Made by a program: the position numbers and the translations under genes. Below, piece by piece: positions 14,949 through 23,803 of a stretch of DNA of 50,424 bases. Each line of letters begins with the position of its first letter. The stretch's first letter is position 1. The notes beneath the pieces were generated by a model that was not told the DNA's origin, ran no database searches, and saw only the letters and a list, made by a program, of their open reading frames with translations. The stretch comes from Opitutia bacterium (GTDB lineage Bacteria > Verrucomicrobiota > Verrucomicrobiia > Opitutales > Opitutaceae): positions 1 to 50,424 of the forward strand of contig CANJIU010000073.1 of the NCBI GenBank assembly GCA_947474365.1. Reading direction: 5' to 3'.

Positions 14949-15089
14949 GGGCGCGAGGATGAAACGCTACCCGGCGCTTCTGCCCGGCGGCGGTCGGATG
15001 TTTTCGGTGGGTCGAACCGCGCGGTGGAAAGGCCGTGCGGAGGGCCGGTGGCCGGGCGGGTGAAATTCTCCGTCGATCAACTGCCGCCG

Positions 15090-16349
15090 TTACGCGGCGC
15101 GTTTCAGGAAATCGAGCAGCAACCTGCTCACCTGTGCCGGTTGCTCCTGCTGCACCCAATGGCCCGCGTCTGCGATCAAATGGGTGCCGAGGTACTTCGT
15201 CGCTCCCTGCTGCTCAAGGCGTTCAAGCGCTCCCGGGCTTTGATAGATGCCCCAGTCTTTCGCTCCACCCAGAAACGTGGCCGGCACTTCGATTTTGCGT
15301 CCGGCAAAGGCGTCCAACTCCCGATCGACCGGCCCGCGGCGGTAGCCGTTGAGCCCGCCCTGAAATCCGGTCCGTCCGTATTCCTCGGCATACACGCGCA
15401 GGTCGGCGTCGGGTAACCAGCGGTTTGCGGCAATTGCCGCGGGCGACGGCATTTCGGCCGCAACCTGCTCCGCCATCCCTTTGTCGCGGTCCATGACGTA
15501 ATAGCGGGGCAGCTTGGCCCATTCGTCCGGGGTGCGCGCGACGAGTGGATGAGGATCATTTTGGGGCCAGTCCGCGCTCTTCATGTGGTAGTAGGCGCGC
15601 AGAAACGCGTGGAGTCCCTGCGGTGCGTGCCACATGTTCTCATTCGCCTCGCGGGTTTGGTAATAGCGTTGGTAGTGCTTGCGCGGTGGCGAGAGCCGCC
15701 CGAGGTCGTCGTAGATCGTGTCCGGTCCGGAAGCCGCGGGGTGCGGGCCTTTCGCCGGACTGGACGCCGGCGCCGGCGTGCCGCTGAAGGGCGCACTCAT
15801 CAAGGCGACCGCTGGGAAAACATCCGGGTGAGCGCAGGCGCACCAGCCCGCGAGGGGCGACCCCTGATCGTGTCCGATCACCGCGGCCACCGTGCGATGG
15901 CCCATCGCCGCGACCAGCGCGAGCATGTCCTTGAGCTTGTTGGCGGTCCCGAATGGCCGCAGGTCGTCGTCGTAGCCGACCGGCGAGGGAGTCGTCCGGC
16001 CGTAGCCGCGAACGTCGGGTGCGAACACGTGGTAGCCCGCCGTCGCGAGCGGCACCATGATGTTGCGCCAGCTGTAGGCGAGTTCGGGAAAGCCGTGAAT
16101 CAACAACAGCGCGGGACGGCCCGGGGCTTCAAATCCGGCCTCGAGCATGTGCATGCGCAGGCCGTTCACGCCCTCGACGAATCGCGAGCGAATTCCCTTC
16201 GGCAGCACCGCGGAGTTTAGCGGTCCGATGGAGGCGTTCGGCGTTGGTGCCGCGGCCGGAATGCGCGTGACGACCGCCAGCGGAGCGAAGCCCATCGCCA
16301 GGGTCTGCAGCAGGTGTCGTCGGGTGAGCGTGGCGTCGGGGCGAATCAT
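15090..16349 (-). CDS. Tat-exported alpha/beta hydrolase, epoxide-hydrolase type
   Basis: 419 residues. A twin-arginine signal (LTRRHLLQTLA, residues 8-18) leads into an alpha/beta-hydrolase fold. HGFPE (85-89) is the oxyanion-hole motif, GHDQGS places an aspartate nucleophile at 161 (epoxide hydrolases and dehalogenases use Asp here, esterases Ser), Asp near 365 (GGAKDWG) is the likely acid, and His397 (DAGHWVQQEQP) completes the triad. Tyrosine-rich cap segments (HYQRYYQTREA, LRVYAEEYGRTGF) fit epoxide hydrolases. It would act in the periplasm; the substrate is unknown. It is divergent from the sulfatase at 16475, with a 125-bp gap in which no clear promoter was seen. Confidence 0.8.
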   Translation of the reverse strand: MIRPDATLTRRHLLQTLAMGFAPLAVVTRIPAAAPTPNASIGPLNSAVLPKGIRSRFVEGVNGLRMHMLEAGFEAPGRPALLLIHGFPELAYSWRNIMVPLATAGYHVFAPDVRGYGRTTPSPVGYDDDLRPFGTANKLKDMLALVAAMGHRTVAAVIGHDQGSPLAGWCACAHPDVFPAVALMSAPFSGTPAPASSPAKGPHPAASGPDTIYDDLGRLSPPRKHYQRYYQTREANENMWHAPQGLHAFLRAYYHMKSADWPQNDPHPLVARTPDEWAKLPRYYVMDRDKGMAEQVAAEMPSPAAIAANRWLPDADLRVYAEEYGRTGFQGGLNGYRRGPVDRELDAFAGRKIEVPATFLGGAKDWGIYQSPGALERLEQQGATKYLGTHLIADAGHWVQQEQPAQVSRLLLDFLKRAA

Positions 16350-16474
16350 GGGGGCCGTGCGAAGGCAGGATTTGGCTATGCCGGAGCGGTGAAAGCGTCA
16401 ATGCACTCCGCGGCCTCGGAAGTGGCGTGTCTGGACTTTTCTGCGATCGGGCCTACCAAGGGGTGCTCTCCGCC

Positions 16475-17887
16475 ATGCCCCGTTTTTCGCGCCGTTTACT
16501 GATTCTCGTGCTGTTTCTCCTGCGGCTTTCCGCGATCGCGGCGCCCGCGGCGTCCGCCGCCCGACCGAACGTCCTCTTCATCATCGCGGACGACCTCACG
16601 AAGACGCTGCCTTGTTATGGCTACGCGCTCGCGCAGACACCCAATGTGGACCGGCTCGCGGCGCGGGCGGTGCGGTTCGATCGGGCGTATTGCCAGTATC
16701 CCGTATGCTCGCCGGCGCGCACGTCGTTTCTGAGCGGGCGGCGACCCGAGCACACGGGCATGTACGGCAACCTGGGGACGTCGCGCACGCCGTTGCTGCA
16801 GGACGCGATTTTCCTGCCGCAGCATTTCCGGAACAACGGCTATTTCACGGCGCGTCTCGGGAAGGTGTTCCACATCGGGCGCGACCTGCCGGAGTGCTGG
16901 GATGTGACGGAGGAGGGGACACCGGAAAACAAGATCATCTCGCAACCGCCCGAGGTGCAGCAGCTCGGGCTGAGTTCGTACGTGGTGGCCGAACACAAGC
17001 TCAAGGGCGGGGGCGGGGAGGGCGCGACGTACGCCATCCTCAAGGGCGGAAAGAACGAACTCATCGATGTGCGCAACGCCACGCGGGCGGTCGAACTTCT
17101 CGCGGAGGGCGCGAAGCGCAATGCCGCCGGCCAGCCGTTCTTTCTCGCGTGCGGATTCCGTCGGCCGCACCTGCCGCATGTCGCTCCGTCAGATTTTTTC
17201 GACCCCTATCCCGTAGGCAAGATGCCGCTGCCGGAAACCGGCGGGCCGAAGATTTCCGGACTCAAAAGTGCGGTGAGCGCCGAGGATTCCCGCGAGGGAC
17301 TGCGGGGTTATCTCGCCTGCGTGTCGTTCATGGATGAGCAGCTCGGCCGGGTGCTGGATGCGATGGATGCGCACCGGCTGTGGGACAACACCATCGTCGT
17401 TTTGCTCGGCGACCACGGTTACCTGCTCGGTTCCCGCGGCGGCTGGGGGGGGAAGGGCGTGCTCTACAACGAGGCCGCCAGCACGGCGCTCCTGGTCGCC
17501 GCGCCGGGGAAAGCGAAGAACACCGGCTGTTCCCGTGTGGTGGAGTTTCTCGATTTCTACCCGACGCTGGCGGAGCTGTGCGGTCTGCCCGCGCCGACCG
17601 GGGTGGAGGGCCGCAGCTTCGCGCCGCTCCTGGCGCGGCCGGATGCGAGGTGGGATCATCCCGCGTACACGATGGTCGCCCATGATGATCAGCCGGCCGG
17701 TCTGGCCGTGAGCACGGAGCGCTTTCGGTATTTGGAAAACGCGGACGGCAGCGTGGAGTTGTTTGACGTACAGGCGGACCCGCGCGAGTGGAAGAACCTG
17801 GTGGCCGACCCCGCGCGGGAGGACGACCTCGCGGCGTTGAAGAAGCTCGCAACCGACTACAAGTCGAAGTTCCGCGGCGGGCGGTGA
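16475..17887 (+). CDS. Sulfatase, iduronate-2-sulfatase-like
   Basis: 470 residues, secreted (signal-peptide core LLILVLFLLRLSAIAAPAASA). The metal-site start NVLFIIADDL is at residues 32-41, and the formylglycine-forming Cys78 sits in VCSPARTSFLSGRRP. GFRRPHLPHV and LLGDHGYLLGSRGGWGGKG complete the sulfate and metal pocket. The overall pattern resembles the iduronate-2-sulfatase branch of family S1. The ATG at 16475 is chosen because it starts a normal signal peptide; an in-frame ATG at 16427 adds an unlikely leader. Activation needs oxidation of Cys78 by a formylglycine-generating enzyme or an anaerobic maturase, neither of which is visible in the window. It converges with the AraC gene, 20 bp apart. 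Confidence 0.9.
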   Translation: MPRFSRRLLILVLFLLRLSAIAAPAASAARPNVLFIIADDLTKTLPCYGYALAQTPNVDRLAARAVRFDRAYCQYPVCSPARTSFLSGRRPEHTGMYGNLGTSRTPLLQDAIFLPQHFRNNGYFTARLGKVFHIGRDLPECWDVTEEGTPENKIISQPPEVQQLGLSSYVVAEHKLKGGGGEGATYAILKGGKNELIDVRNATRAVELLAEGAKRNAAGQPFFLACGFRRPHLPHVAPSDFFDPYPVGKMPLPETGGPKISGLKSAVSAEDSREGLRGYLACVSFMDEQLGRVLDAMDAHRLWDNTIVVLLGDHGYLLGSRGGWGGKGVLYNEAASTALLVAAPGKAKNTGCSRVVEFLDFYPTLAELCGLPAPTGVEGRSFAPLLARPDARWDHPAYTMVAHDDQPAGLAVSTERFRYLENADGSVELFDVQADPREWKNLVADPAREDDLAALKKLATDYKSKFRGGR

Positions 17888-17907
17888 GTGCGGTTCCTCG
17901 CTGTTTT

Positions 17908-18819
17908 TCAACACTCGGCGGGAAGCATGGCGAAAGCGGCCGACGCTTTCAGAATTCTCATGGATGGGACCCGGCGCGACGGAGCGTGACCGTGCATCCG
18001 GCGATACACGCGGGAAAAATGAAACGGATTCACGAAACCGAGGGCGTCGCTGACTTCGCTCACCCGCATGCTGCGGTGCTCAAGGAGCTCGTCGGCGCGG
18101 CGCATTTTCATTTGCAGCAGGAGCCGCGCGGGTGATTCACCAAAGAGTTCCCGGCAGCGGTTTGCCAGGTGGCGCGGGCTCATGCCGAGCGCGGCCGCGA
18201 GTTCACGGACGTTGGGGTTTTTCTCCATGAATCTGGCGAGCGCACCGGCGATTTCCTCCCGCTGGGTCTCAAATTTAGGGAGTTGCCGCAGTTCCTTGCT
18301 GATCGCGGTGGGGTCCAATCCTCGCAACAGCCGCCAGAAAAGCGTCTCGAGCAAACTGTCCTGCACCGCGCCGGCGTAGGCGCCGCCGGCCAAGGCTTCG
18401 CGTCGGATTTGGTCCAGCACCCAGGCCTCACCGGAGTAGTCGCCACGGCAGATCTGCTCTTGCGCCGGAACATCCGGCCGGAAGAGCGGGATGCCCCGCG
18501 CGCCCGCTTCGGCCCCGAGAAGGCGGAAATGGAGCACGTGGTGCCGCTGGCCCCGGCGGAGATGATCCTGATGCCAGTCCCCCGGCTTGATCACGAGCAC
18601 CTGTCCCCGTCGCAGTACCAGCTCGGCGGCGTTCAGCTCGCAGCGGTAGGGGCCGCGTTCAACCAGGATCACTTCGTAGTTGGTATGCTGATGCCGGGGG
18701 TACTCGTAGCTCCCTTCCATCCGCAGCAGATGAAAATCGTCGAACACCGGCCGCAGCCGAACGGCAGCCACCGCGTGTTGGGGTCGACGGAAGCGAACTT
18801 TGTGCATCGCCGTGCTCAT
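17908..18819 (-). CDS. AraC-family transcriptional regulator with cupin sensor domain
   Basis: 303 residues. The N-terminal cupin-like arm (about 35-110) contains YPRHQHTNYEVILVERGPY and VLVIKPGDWHQDH, typical of sugar-sensing AraC proteins. The two C-terminal helix-turn-helix motifs include NVRELAAALGMSPRHLANRC and MRVSEVSDALGFVNPFHFSR. The frame remains open upstream, but the protein-like part begins at ATG 18819 (MSTAMHKVRF) or ATG 18807. It is divergently transcribed from the TIM-barrel and deoC genes, with 153 bp between, so it probably controls them and perhaps the whole downstream cluster. The inducer is unknown. Confidence 0.85.
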   Translation of the reverse strand: MSTAMHKVRFRRPQHAVAAVRLRPVFDDFHLLRMEGSYEYPRHQHTNYEVILVERGPYRCELNAAELVLRRGQVLVIKPGDWHQDHLRRGQRHHVLHFRLLGAEAGARGIPLFRPDVPAQEQICRGDYSGEAWVLDQIRREALAGGAYAGAVQDSLLETLFWRLLRGLDPTAISKELRQLPKFETQREEIAGALARFMEKNPNVRELAAALGMSPRHLANRCRELFGESPARLLLQMKMRRADELLEHRSMRVSEVSDALGFVNPFHFSRVYRRMHGHAPSRRVPSMRILKASAAFAMLPAEC

Positions 18820-18972
18820 GATGATTCGGATGGGACCCTGGTTAGGCGCCCTTCCCGGTGCAAGGGTGGAGCGGGTTTCGGTGTGCCCAAAACGACAGGT
18901 CTTTGCCCTGCTAGACATGGTCAAGATCGCAGCGATGGCGTAATATGGATCGTTCAACCCCCGTCCTTCCCC
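18820..18972. promoter_or_regulatory. Divergent promoter region between the AraC regulator and the TIM-barrel/deoC genes
   Basis: A 153-bp gap between two divergent starts. A TAATAT at 18941-18946, 27 bp before the TIM-barrel ATG, could be a -10 box; TGGTCA at 18918-18923 lies 17 bp upstream but is a poor -35. No clear AraC half-site pair was identified. The region is assigned by position, the promoter elements only weakly. Confidence 0.35.
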
Positions 18973-19887
18973 ATGAAACTCGGCTTCGTCTCCGCCATTC
19001 TCCCTGACCTTTCGCTGGACGAGGTGTTCGCGTTCGCCGGCGGGGCGGGTTTTTCCACGGTCGAGCTCATGTGCTGGCCGGTCGGCAAGGCCGAGCGCAA
19101 GTACGCCGGCGTCACCCATCTCGACGTGGTGGACATTTCCCAGGCGCGGGCTGACGACGTGAATGCCCTTTGTGCCGAGCATCACGTCGCGATCAGCGCC
19201 CTCGGTTATTATCCGAATCTCCTCGATCCCGATCTCGTCGCGGCGAAGCGGGCGAGTGATCATCTCAAGAAAGTCATCCGGGCGGCGGCGCGGCTGGGCT
19301 TGAAAAACGTCAACAGTTTCGCCGGTCGCGATTGGAACAAGACCGTGGACGAAAACTGGCCGCGTTTCCTGAAAACCTGGCGGCCGCTGGTCGCGTTGGC
19401 CGAGGACCTTGGGGTCAGAATTGGCATCGAGAACTGCCCGATGTCGTTCACCCGCGACGAATGGCCGGGCGGGAAGAATCTCCTGACGACGCCGGCGATC
19501 TGGCGGCGGGCGTTCGGCGATATTCCCAGCCGGAACTTCGGGCTGAATTACGACCCGTCGCACTTTATCCTGCAGCAGATGGATCCGCTCAGCCCGCTCC
19601 GTGAATTCAAGGACAAGCTGTTTCACGTGCATGCGAAGGACGTGCGCATCCGTCGCGATCGGCTCAACGAGGTCGGCGTTTTTGCATTTCCGCTGGAGTG
19701 GCACCAACCGCGCATCCCGGGCTACGGCGACATCGACTGGGCGCGCTTTATGGCGGCGCTGAACGATGTGGGCTACGAAGGCCCAGTCTGCATCGAGGTC
19801 GAGGATGACACGTTTGGGCGCTCGCTTGCGGGTCGCCAGCGGGCGCTTCTCGTCGCCCGGAACGTCCTGCAACCCTTCTTCGCCTGA
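18973..19887 (+). CDS. Sugar phosphate isomerase/epimerase-type TIM barrel (cytoplasmic)
   Basis: 304 residues, no signal peptide. An AP-endonuclease-2-like TIM barrel. Probable metal ligands are the Glu in IGIENCPM, the Asp in NYDPSHF, the His in FHVHAKD and the Glu in CIEVEDD, the usual Glu-Asp-His-Glu layout of ketose 3-epimerases and inosose-type isomerases. The start is the ATG at 18973, giving MKLGFVSAILPDLS as the first strand. It is followed by deoC after 5 bp, so the two are probably co-transcribed and act on the same intracellular sugar pathway. The exact substrate cannot be assigned. Confidence 0.85.
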   Translation: MKLGFVSAILPDLSLDEVFAFAGGAGFSTVELMCWPVGKAERKYAGVTHLDVVDISQARADDVNALCAEHHVAISALGYYPNLLDPDLVAAKRASDHLKKVIRAAARLGLKNVNSFAGRDWNKTVDENWPRFLKTWRPLVALAEDLGVRIGIENCPMSFTRDEWPGGKNLLTTPAIWRRAFGDIPSRNFGLNYDPSHFILQQMDPLSPLREFKDKLFHVHAKDVRIRRDRLNEVGVFAFPLEWHQPRIPGYGDIDWARFMAALNDVGYEGPVCIEVEDDTFGRSLAGRQRALLVARNVLQPFFA

Positions 19888-19892
19888 CTTCA

Positions 19893-20687
19893 ATGAAATA
19901 CACCTACGACGAACTCGCGCAAATGATCGACCACTCGCTCCTGCATCCGACGATGACGGATCAGGACTTGGAGGACGGCTGCAAACTCGCCGCGAAATAC
20001 CGCGTCGCCTCTGTCTGCATCAAGCCCTACGCGGCGAAACGCGCCGCGGAACTGCTCCAGGGCACGGGCGTCAAGGTCGGCTGCGTCATCGGCTTTCCGC
20101 ATGGCAATTCCTGTACGGAATCGAAGCGTTACGAGACGGAGCTGGCCTGCCGCGACGGCGCGGTCGAAATCGACATGGTCATCAACCATGGCAAGGCCCT
20201 CGGTGGCGACTGGAGCTACGTCGAAGGGGACATCAAGGCCGTCTGCGACGAGGCGCATCAGCGGGGCGCCAAGGTGAAGGTGATCTTCGAGAACGACTAC
20301 CTGACGAAGGGTGGCGCGGGCCTCAGCAGCGACGATTTCAAGCGCCAGCTTTGCCAGATTTGCGAACGCTCCGGGGCTGACTGGGTGAAGACCTCGACCG
20401 GCTACGGCTTCGTGAAGCAGGCCGATGGCAGCTACAATTACAAGGGCGCGACCGAACACGATCTCGCGCTGATGCGCGCCAGTTGTTCGCCCAAGGTGCA
20501 GGTGAAGGCCGCGGGGGGAGTGCGCGACCTCGACGGGCTCATCCGCGTCCGTGATCTCGGTGGCAGTCGCTGCGGCGCCACCGCCACAGCGGCGATGCTC
20601 GACGAATTCCGGCGCCGCGAGGCGGCGGAAAACGCCGGCCAATCGGTCGGCACGCAGTCGGGCGCCATCGGGTCCGGCGGATACTGA
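19893..20687 (+). CDS. deoC: Deoxyribose-phosphate aldolase
   Basis: 264 residues. Class I aldolase that reversibly splits 2-deoxyribose-5-phosphate into glyceraldehyde-3-phosphate and acetaldehyde. The Schiff-base lysine is Lys166 in DWVKTSTGYG, the second active-site lysine is Lys205 in VQVKAAGGVRD, and Asp94 lies in EIDMVINHG. The length is within the family's range. The C-terminal 25 residues or so are low-complexity and probably disordered. A position directly after a sugar isomerase and before TonB receptors suggests a role in glycan-derived sugar catabolism rather than, or besides, nucleoside breakdown. Related aldolases with other substrates cannot be excluded. Confidence 0.9.
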   Translation: MKYTYDELAQMIDHSLLHPTMTDQDLEDGCKLAAKYRVASVCIKPYAAKRAAELLQGTGVKVGCVIGFPHGNSCTESKRYETELACRDGAVEIDMVINHGKALGGDWSYVEGDIKAVCDEAHQRGAKVKVIFENDYLTKGGAGLSSDDFKRQLCQICERSGADWVKTSTGYGFVKQADGSYNYKGATEHDLALMRASCSPKVQVKAAGGVRDLDGLIRVRDLGGSRCGATATAAMLDEFRRREAAENAGQSVGTQSGAIGSGGY

Positions 20688-20706
20688 CGTCGCCGCGAGC
20701 AGTCTA

Positions 20707-20804
20707 GAGCCAAGAGCAAAGAGCTGAGAGCCAAATTCACAAAGCAACCACGCGTGCCGCCAAACCGGAAATCGAAGTCCTCCATTTGGTTTTGTTCTTG
20801 GCTC
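20707..20804. repeat. Weak inverted-repeat pair upstream of the first TonB receptor
   Basis: GAGCCAAGAGCAAAG (20707-20721) is matched at 13 of 15 positions by the reverse complement of 20790-20804. The left arm is also internally repetitive (AGAGC units). The 218-bp gap between deoC and the receptor holds no other clear feature. It could be a small non-autonomous element or a loose transcript hairpin. Confidence 0.35.
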
Positions 20805-20905
20805 CGGGCGCTCAGCTGAATCGTTCCAGCCAAGTGTGCGCCGCCGCACTGTGGGCGGCTGCCCGTTACAGTTCCGATTTTTCCAAACCAACCCCCATCC
20901 GTCTC

Positions 20906-23719
20906 ATGCAACACCAAGACCGGCCGCAAGGCCTCCTCCGCGCCCCGATCATTGTCGTGTGCGCGTTCTTTCTCAGCCAGTCGCTCACCTCCGTGTGGGC
21001 GCAGGTCACTCCCATCTCTGCGCCGTCCATTGCCAATGGTGCGTCGGCGGAGGCAGCCGTCGAGTTGTCCCCGTTTACAGTTTCGACCACGAAAGACACC
21101 GGCTATCTCGCTTCGGGCACGCTCGCCGGTTCCCGGCTCAACACGTCGCTCCTCGACACGCCCGCCTCGATTTCGGTGATGACGAAGGATTTTCTCAGCG
21201 ACATCGGAGCGACCAACATCGCCGATGCGCTCAACTACTCCCTGAACGCCGAGCCCGACCGGACCGACTCCACGGGCAATGCGAGTGGTTCCGGGGATCT
21301 ACCTGTCTCCATCCGCGGGTTCGGAGGCTCCAGTCTCGGGCGGAATTATTTTCAATGGGGCCTCGAGAGCGACGTCTACAACACCGAGCGCATCGACTTC
21401 TCGCGGGGCCCCAATTCGATCCTCTTCGGCACGGGCGGCCCGGGCGGCATCATCAACACCACGACGAAACGCGCGGTCTTTGGCCGGGAGATTCGCCAGG
21501 TGGGTGTAAGGCTCGGGGCCTGGGACGACGAGCGGGCGACCTTTGATTACGGCCGGCAGGTGACGAAGACGTTTGCCGTGCGCCTCAACGGCGTGATGCA
21601 AAGCCAGGAGAGCTGGCGCGACTTCGTCGAGTCCAAGCGCAAGGGCGCCGCGCTCGCGATGACGTATCGCCCGTTCAAGAACACGGAAATCCGCTTCGAC
21701 GGCGAATACGGCGAGTATGACCGCGTGCTCAGCAACAGCTTCCTGCCGGGCGATTCCCTCTCGCCCTGGCTCGCGGCGGGCAAACCCGTTTCCGCCACGC
21801 TCGGGACCGTCGTCACCGGTACCGCGCGCAGCACGTCACGGGTCTACGTGCACGATCCTCTCGCCGGCACGGTGGCCAGCTGGTTCGGTGCAGTGAACAC
21901 GAACTCGGCCGGCACCGCGCTTTCCACCGGCATTGCCCGGGCGCTCACCAACTTTTCCGTCCTGCCGCTCAAGGCCAACGTCAGCGGCGATGGCAACCTC
22001 TCCAACAGCCGCTTTCTGGCAACGGGCGTCTTCGTTGAACAAAAGGTCGGCCCGTTTTGGTTTGAGGGCGCCGCCAATCGTCAGGATCAGGGGCGCATCT
22101 GGCTGACGAGTTCGAATTGGGGTGACGCCGTCGTGCGCGCTGACGCCAACGCCCAGCTGCCGAACGGGCAGCCCAACCCGAATGTCGGCAAACTCTACAT
22201 CGAGTCCAACGCCCAGCAGCAGACCTTCGACACGATCACGGATGATTTTCGCGCCACCGGCGCGTATACCCTCGATCTCAATGGGAAGAACCCGTGGTTC
22301 GGCAATTACTCCGTCACGGGCCTGCTGAGCCGCCGGATCAACAAGTCGGCCAATGACAATTTATTTGAGGTCAACACGACGCCGGTGGGCGACGCCATTT
22401 ACCCGCGCGACATCACGAATGCCAACAACCGCATCTACCGGCGCGCGTATCTCGATCCCTTTGGATCCGGCCGCAAGGGCGGCGTCGATGCGCGGAACAA
22501 CCAGTTCAGCATGGGGGGCGTCACCACGGGGCTGCGTCGTGTGCAAAACCAAGGTCTCGCCACCCGCGACGAGCTCACTTCGCGCATGGTCGCTGGCCAG
22601 GCCAAACTCCTCAAAGATCGGCTCGTGATCACCGGGGGCATCCGCCACGACGAGCAGAAGAATTTTGGTGGCACGGCAACGCAGGACGCCGTGACCCGCG
22701 AGTTTTCCTTCCAGACGCTAAATGCGACGTCGACGGATTTCGGCGGCGACACCCGCACGTTTGGCGCCGTGCTGCATGTGACGTCGTGGTTTTCGGCGTT
22801 CTACAACAAGTCGAATAACTTCGTTCCGCAGAGCACGCCGACGATCAATGGCAGCCAGCTCGGGCCCAAGGGCGGCAAGGGCAAGGACTATGGCATCAAG
22901 TTGCGGCTGCTCGATGGCCGGCTCTATGCCAGCCTGACCCGCTACAACACCGCCGAGGTCAACCGGCAGGTTTTTGCCGATGGAGGTCTGGTGAATGCGA
23001 TCAACGAAGTCTACAAGGCGATCGGTGACCCCACGCGCGTGGCCGGTCCAACGTCGCGCGACGGCATCGATACGGAGGGGAAAGGGCACGAATTGGAAAT
23101 CACCGCGAATCCCACGAGCCAGTGGCGCTTCACCGTCAATTTCGCTCAGACCCAGGGCACGCAGGCCAACAACCAACCACGTAATCGTGCCTACGTCGCG
23201 GAGCGCCGCGCCGGCTGGCTCACGAAGGCGAGCCTGCCGCTCGTCGCGCCGATCAGCGGCGTCCCTGTCACGGATCCCAAGACGGGCCGGCCCTCGACGG
23301 TTTCGACCGCAATCGACACGATCGACAATTTCATCACGACCATCCTTGGGGCGAATGGCGTCACCCGCCGGCAATTGCGGGAGCACACGGGCAGCGCTTT
23401 TTCCGCCTACACGTTCAAGTCCGATTCTCCTTTCCTGAATCAGCTGACGGTCGGCGCCGGAGTGCGTTACCGCAGCCAGCCGGTGGTGGGCTACATCGGT
23501 GGCATCACGCCGATCTATGCCAGGGGCGATACGCTGGTAAACGCGCTGCTGCGGAAACCGGTTCGCGTGTTCGGACGCCAGGTGCAGTTCCAGGCGAACC
23601 TCGACAATATCCTCAACGTGAACGACCCCGTCGTGGCCGACGCGGACGCCAGCGGGCAATATCGTTTCCTCTATCCCACGCCGTTCCGCTGGTCGCTTTC
23701 GGCCACGGTCAACTTCTGA
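20906..23719 (+). CDS. TonB-dependent outer-membrane receptor
   Basis: 937 residues. Signal peptide (core IIVVCAFFLSQSLTSVWA), then a TonB-box-like segment VELSPFTVSTTKDTGY (53-68) and a plug domain with LLDTPASISVMTKDFLSDIG, SIRGFGG and ERIDFSRGPNSILFGTG. The remainder is a beta-barrel ending in RWSLSATVNF, with the terminal phenylalanine typical of outer-membrane proteins. No SusD-like lipoprotein is nearby. It presumably imports an oligosaccharide or related ligand. The start at ATG 20906 is chosen for the signal peptide; the in-frame upstream sequence is not protein-like. It is a close paralogue of the receptor at 25670. Confidence 0.9.
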   Translation: MQHQDRPQGLLRAPIIVVCAFFLSQSLTSVWAQVTPISAPSIANGASAEAAVELSPFTVSTTKDTGYLASGTLAGSRLNTSLLDTPASISVMTKDFLSDIGATNIADALNYSLNAEPDRTDSTGNASGSGDLPVSIRGFGGSSLGRNYFQWGLESDVYNTERIDFSRGPNSILFGTGGPGGIINTTTKRAVFGREIRQVGVRLGAWDDERATFDYGRQVTKTFAVRLNGVMQSQESWRDFVESKRKGAALAMTYRPFKNTEIRFDGEYGEYDRVLSNSFLPGDSLSPWLAAGKPVSATLGTVVTGTARSTSRVYVHDPLAGTVASWFGAVNTNSAGTALSTGIARALTNFSVLPLKANVSGDGNLSNSRFLATGVFVEQKVGPFWFEGAANRQDQGRIWLTSSNWGDAVVRADANAQLPNGQPNPNVGKLYIESNAQQQTFDTITDDFRATGAYTLDLNGKNPWFGNYSVTGLLSRRINKSANDNLFEVNTTPVGDAIYPRDITNANNRIYRRAYLDPFGSGRKGGVDARNNQFSMGGVTTGLRRVQNQGLATRDELTSRMVAGQAKLLKDRLVITGGIRHDEQKNFGGTATQDAVTREFSFQTLNATSTDFGGDTRTFGAVLHVTSWFSAFYNKSNNFVPQSTPTINGSQLGPKGGKGKDYGIKLRLLDGRLYASLTRYNTAEVNRQVFADGGLVNAINEVYKAIGDPTRVAGPTSRDGIDTEGKGHELEITANPTSQWRFTVNFAQTQGTQANNQPRNRAYVAERRAGWLTKASLPLVAPISGVPVTDPKTGRPSTVSTAIDTIDNFITTILGANGVTRRQLREHTGSAFSAYTFKSDSPFLNQLTVGAGVRYRSQPVVGYIGGITPIYARGDTLVNALLRKPVRVFGRQVQFQANLDNILNVNDPVVADADASGQYRFLYPTPFRWSLSATVNF

Positions 23720-23803
23720 ACCGCAGCGATGCAGCGGAGGGCTCAGCGCGAAGCGATGGGAGCGAGATCTCGAACGCACACTCGCTTGTCTCCCGTTGAG
23801 CCC

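Noticed and set aside
18820..19893. Long reverse-strand extension upstream of the AraC gene
   Set aside because: It overlaps the TIM-barrel gene on the other strand and its translation does not look like a protein; only the part from 18819 downward is convincing.
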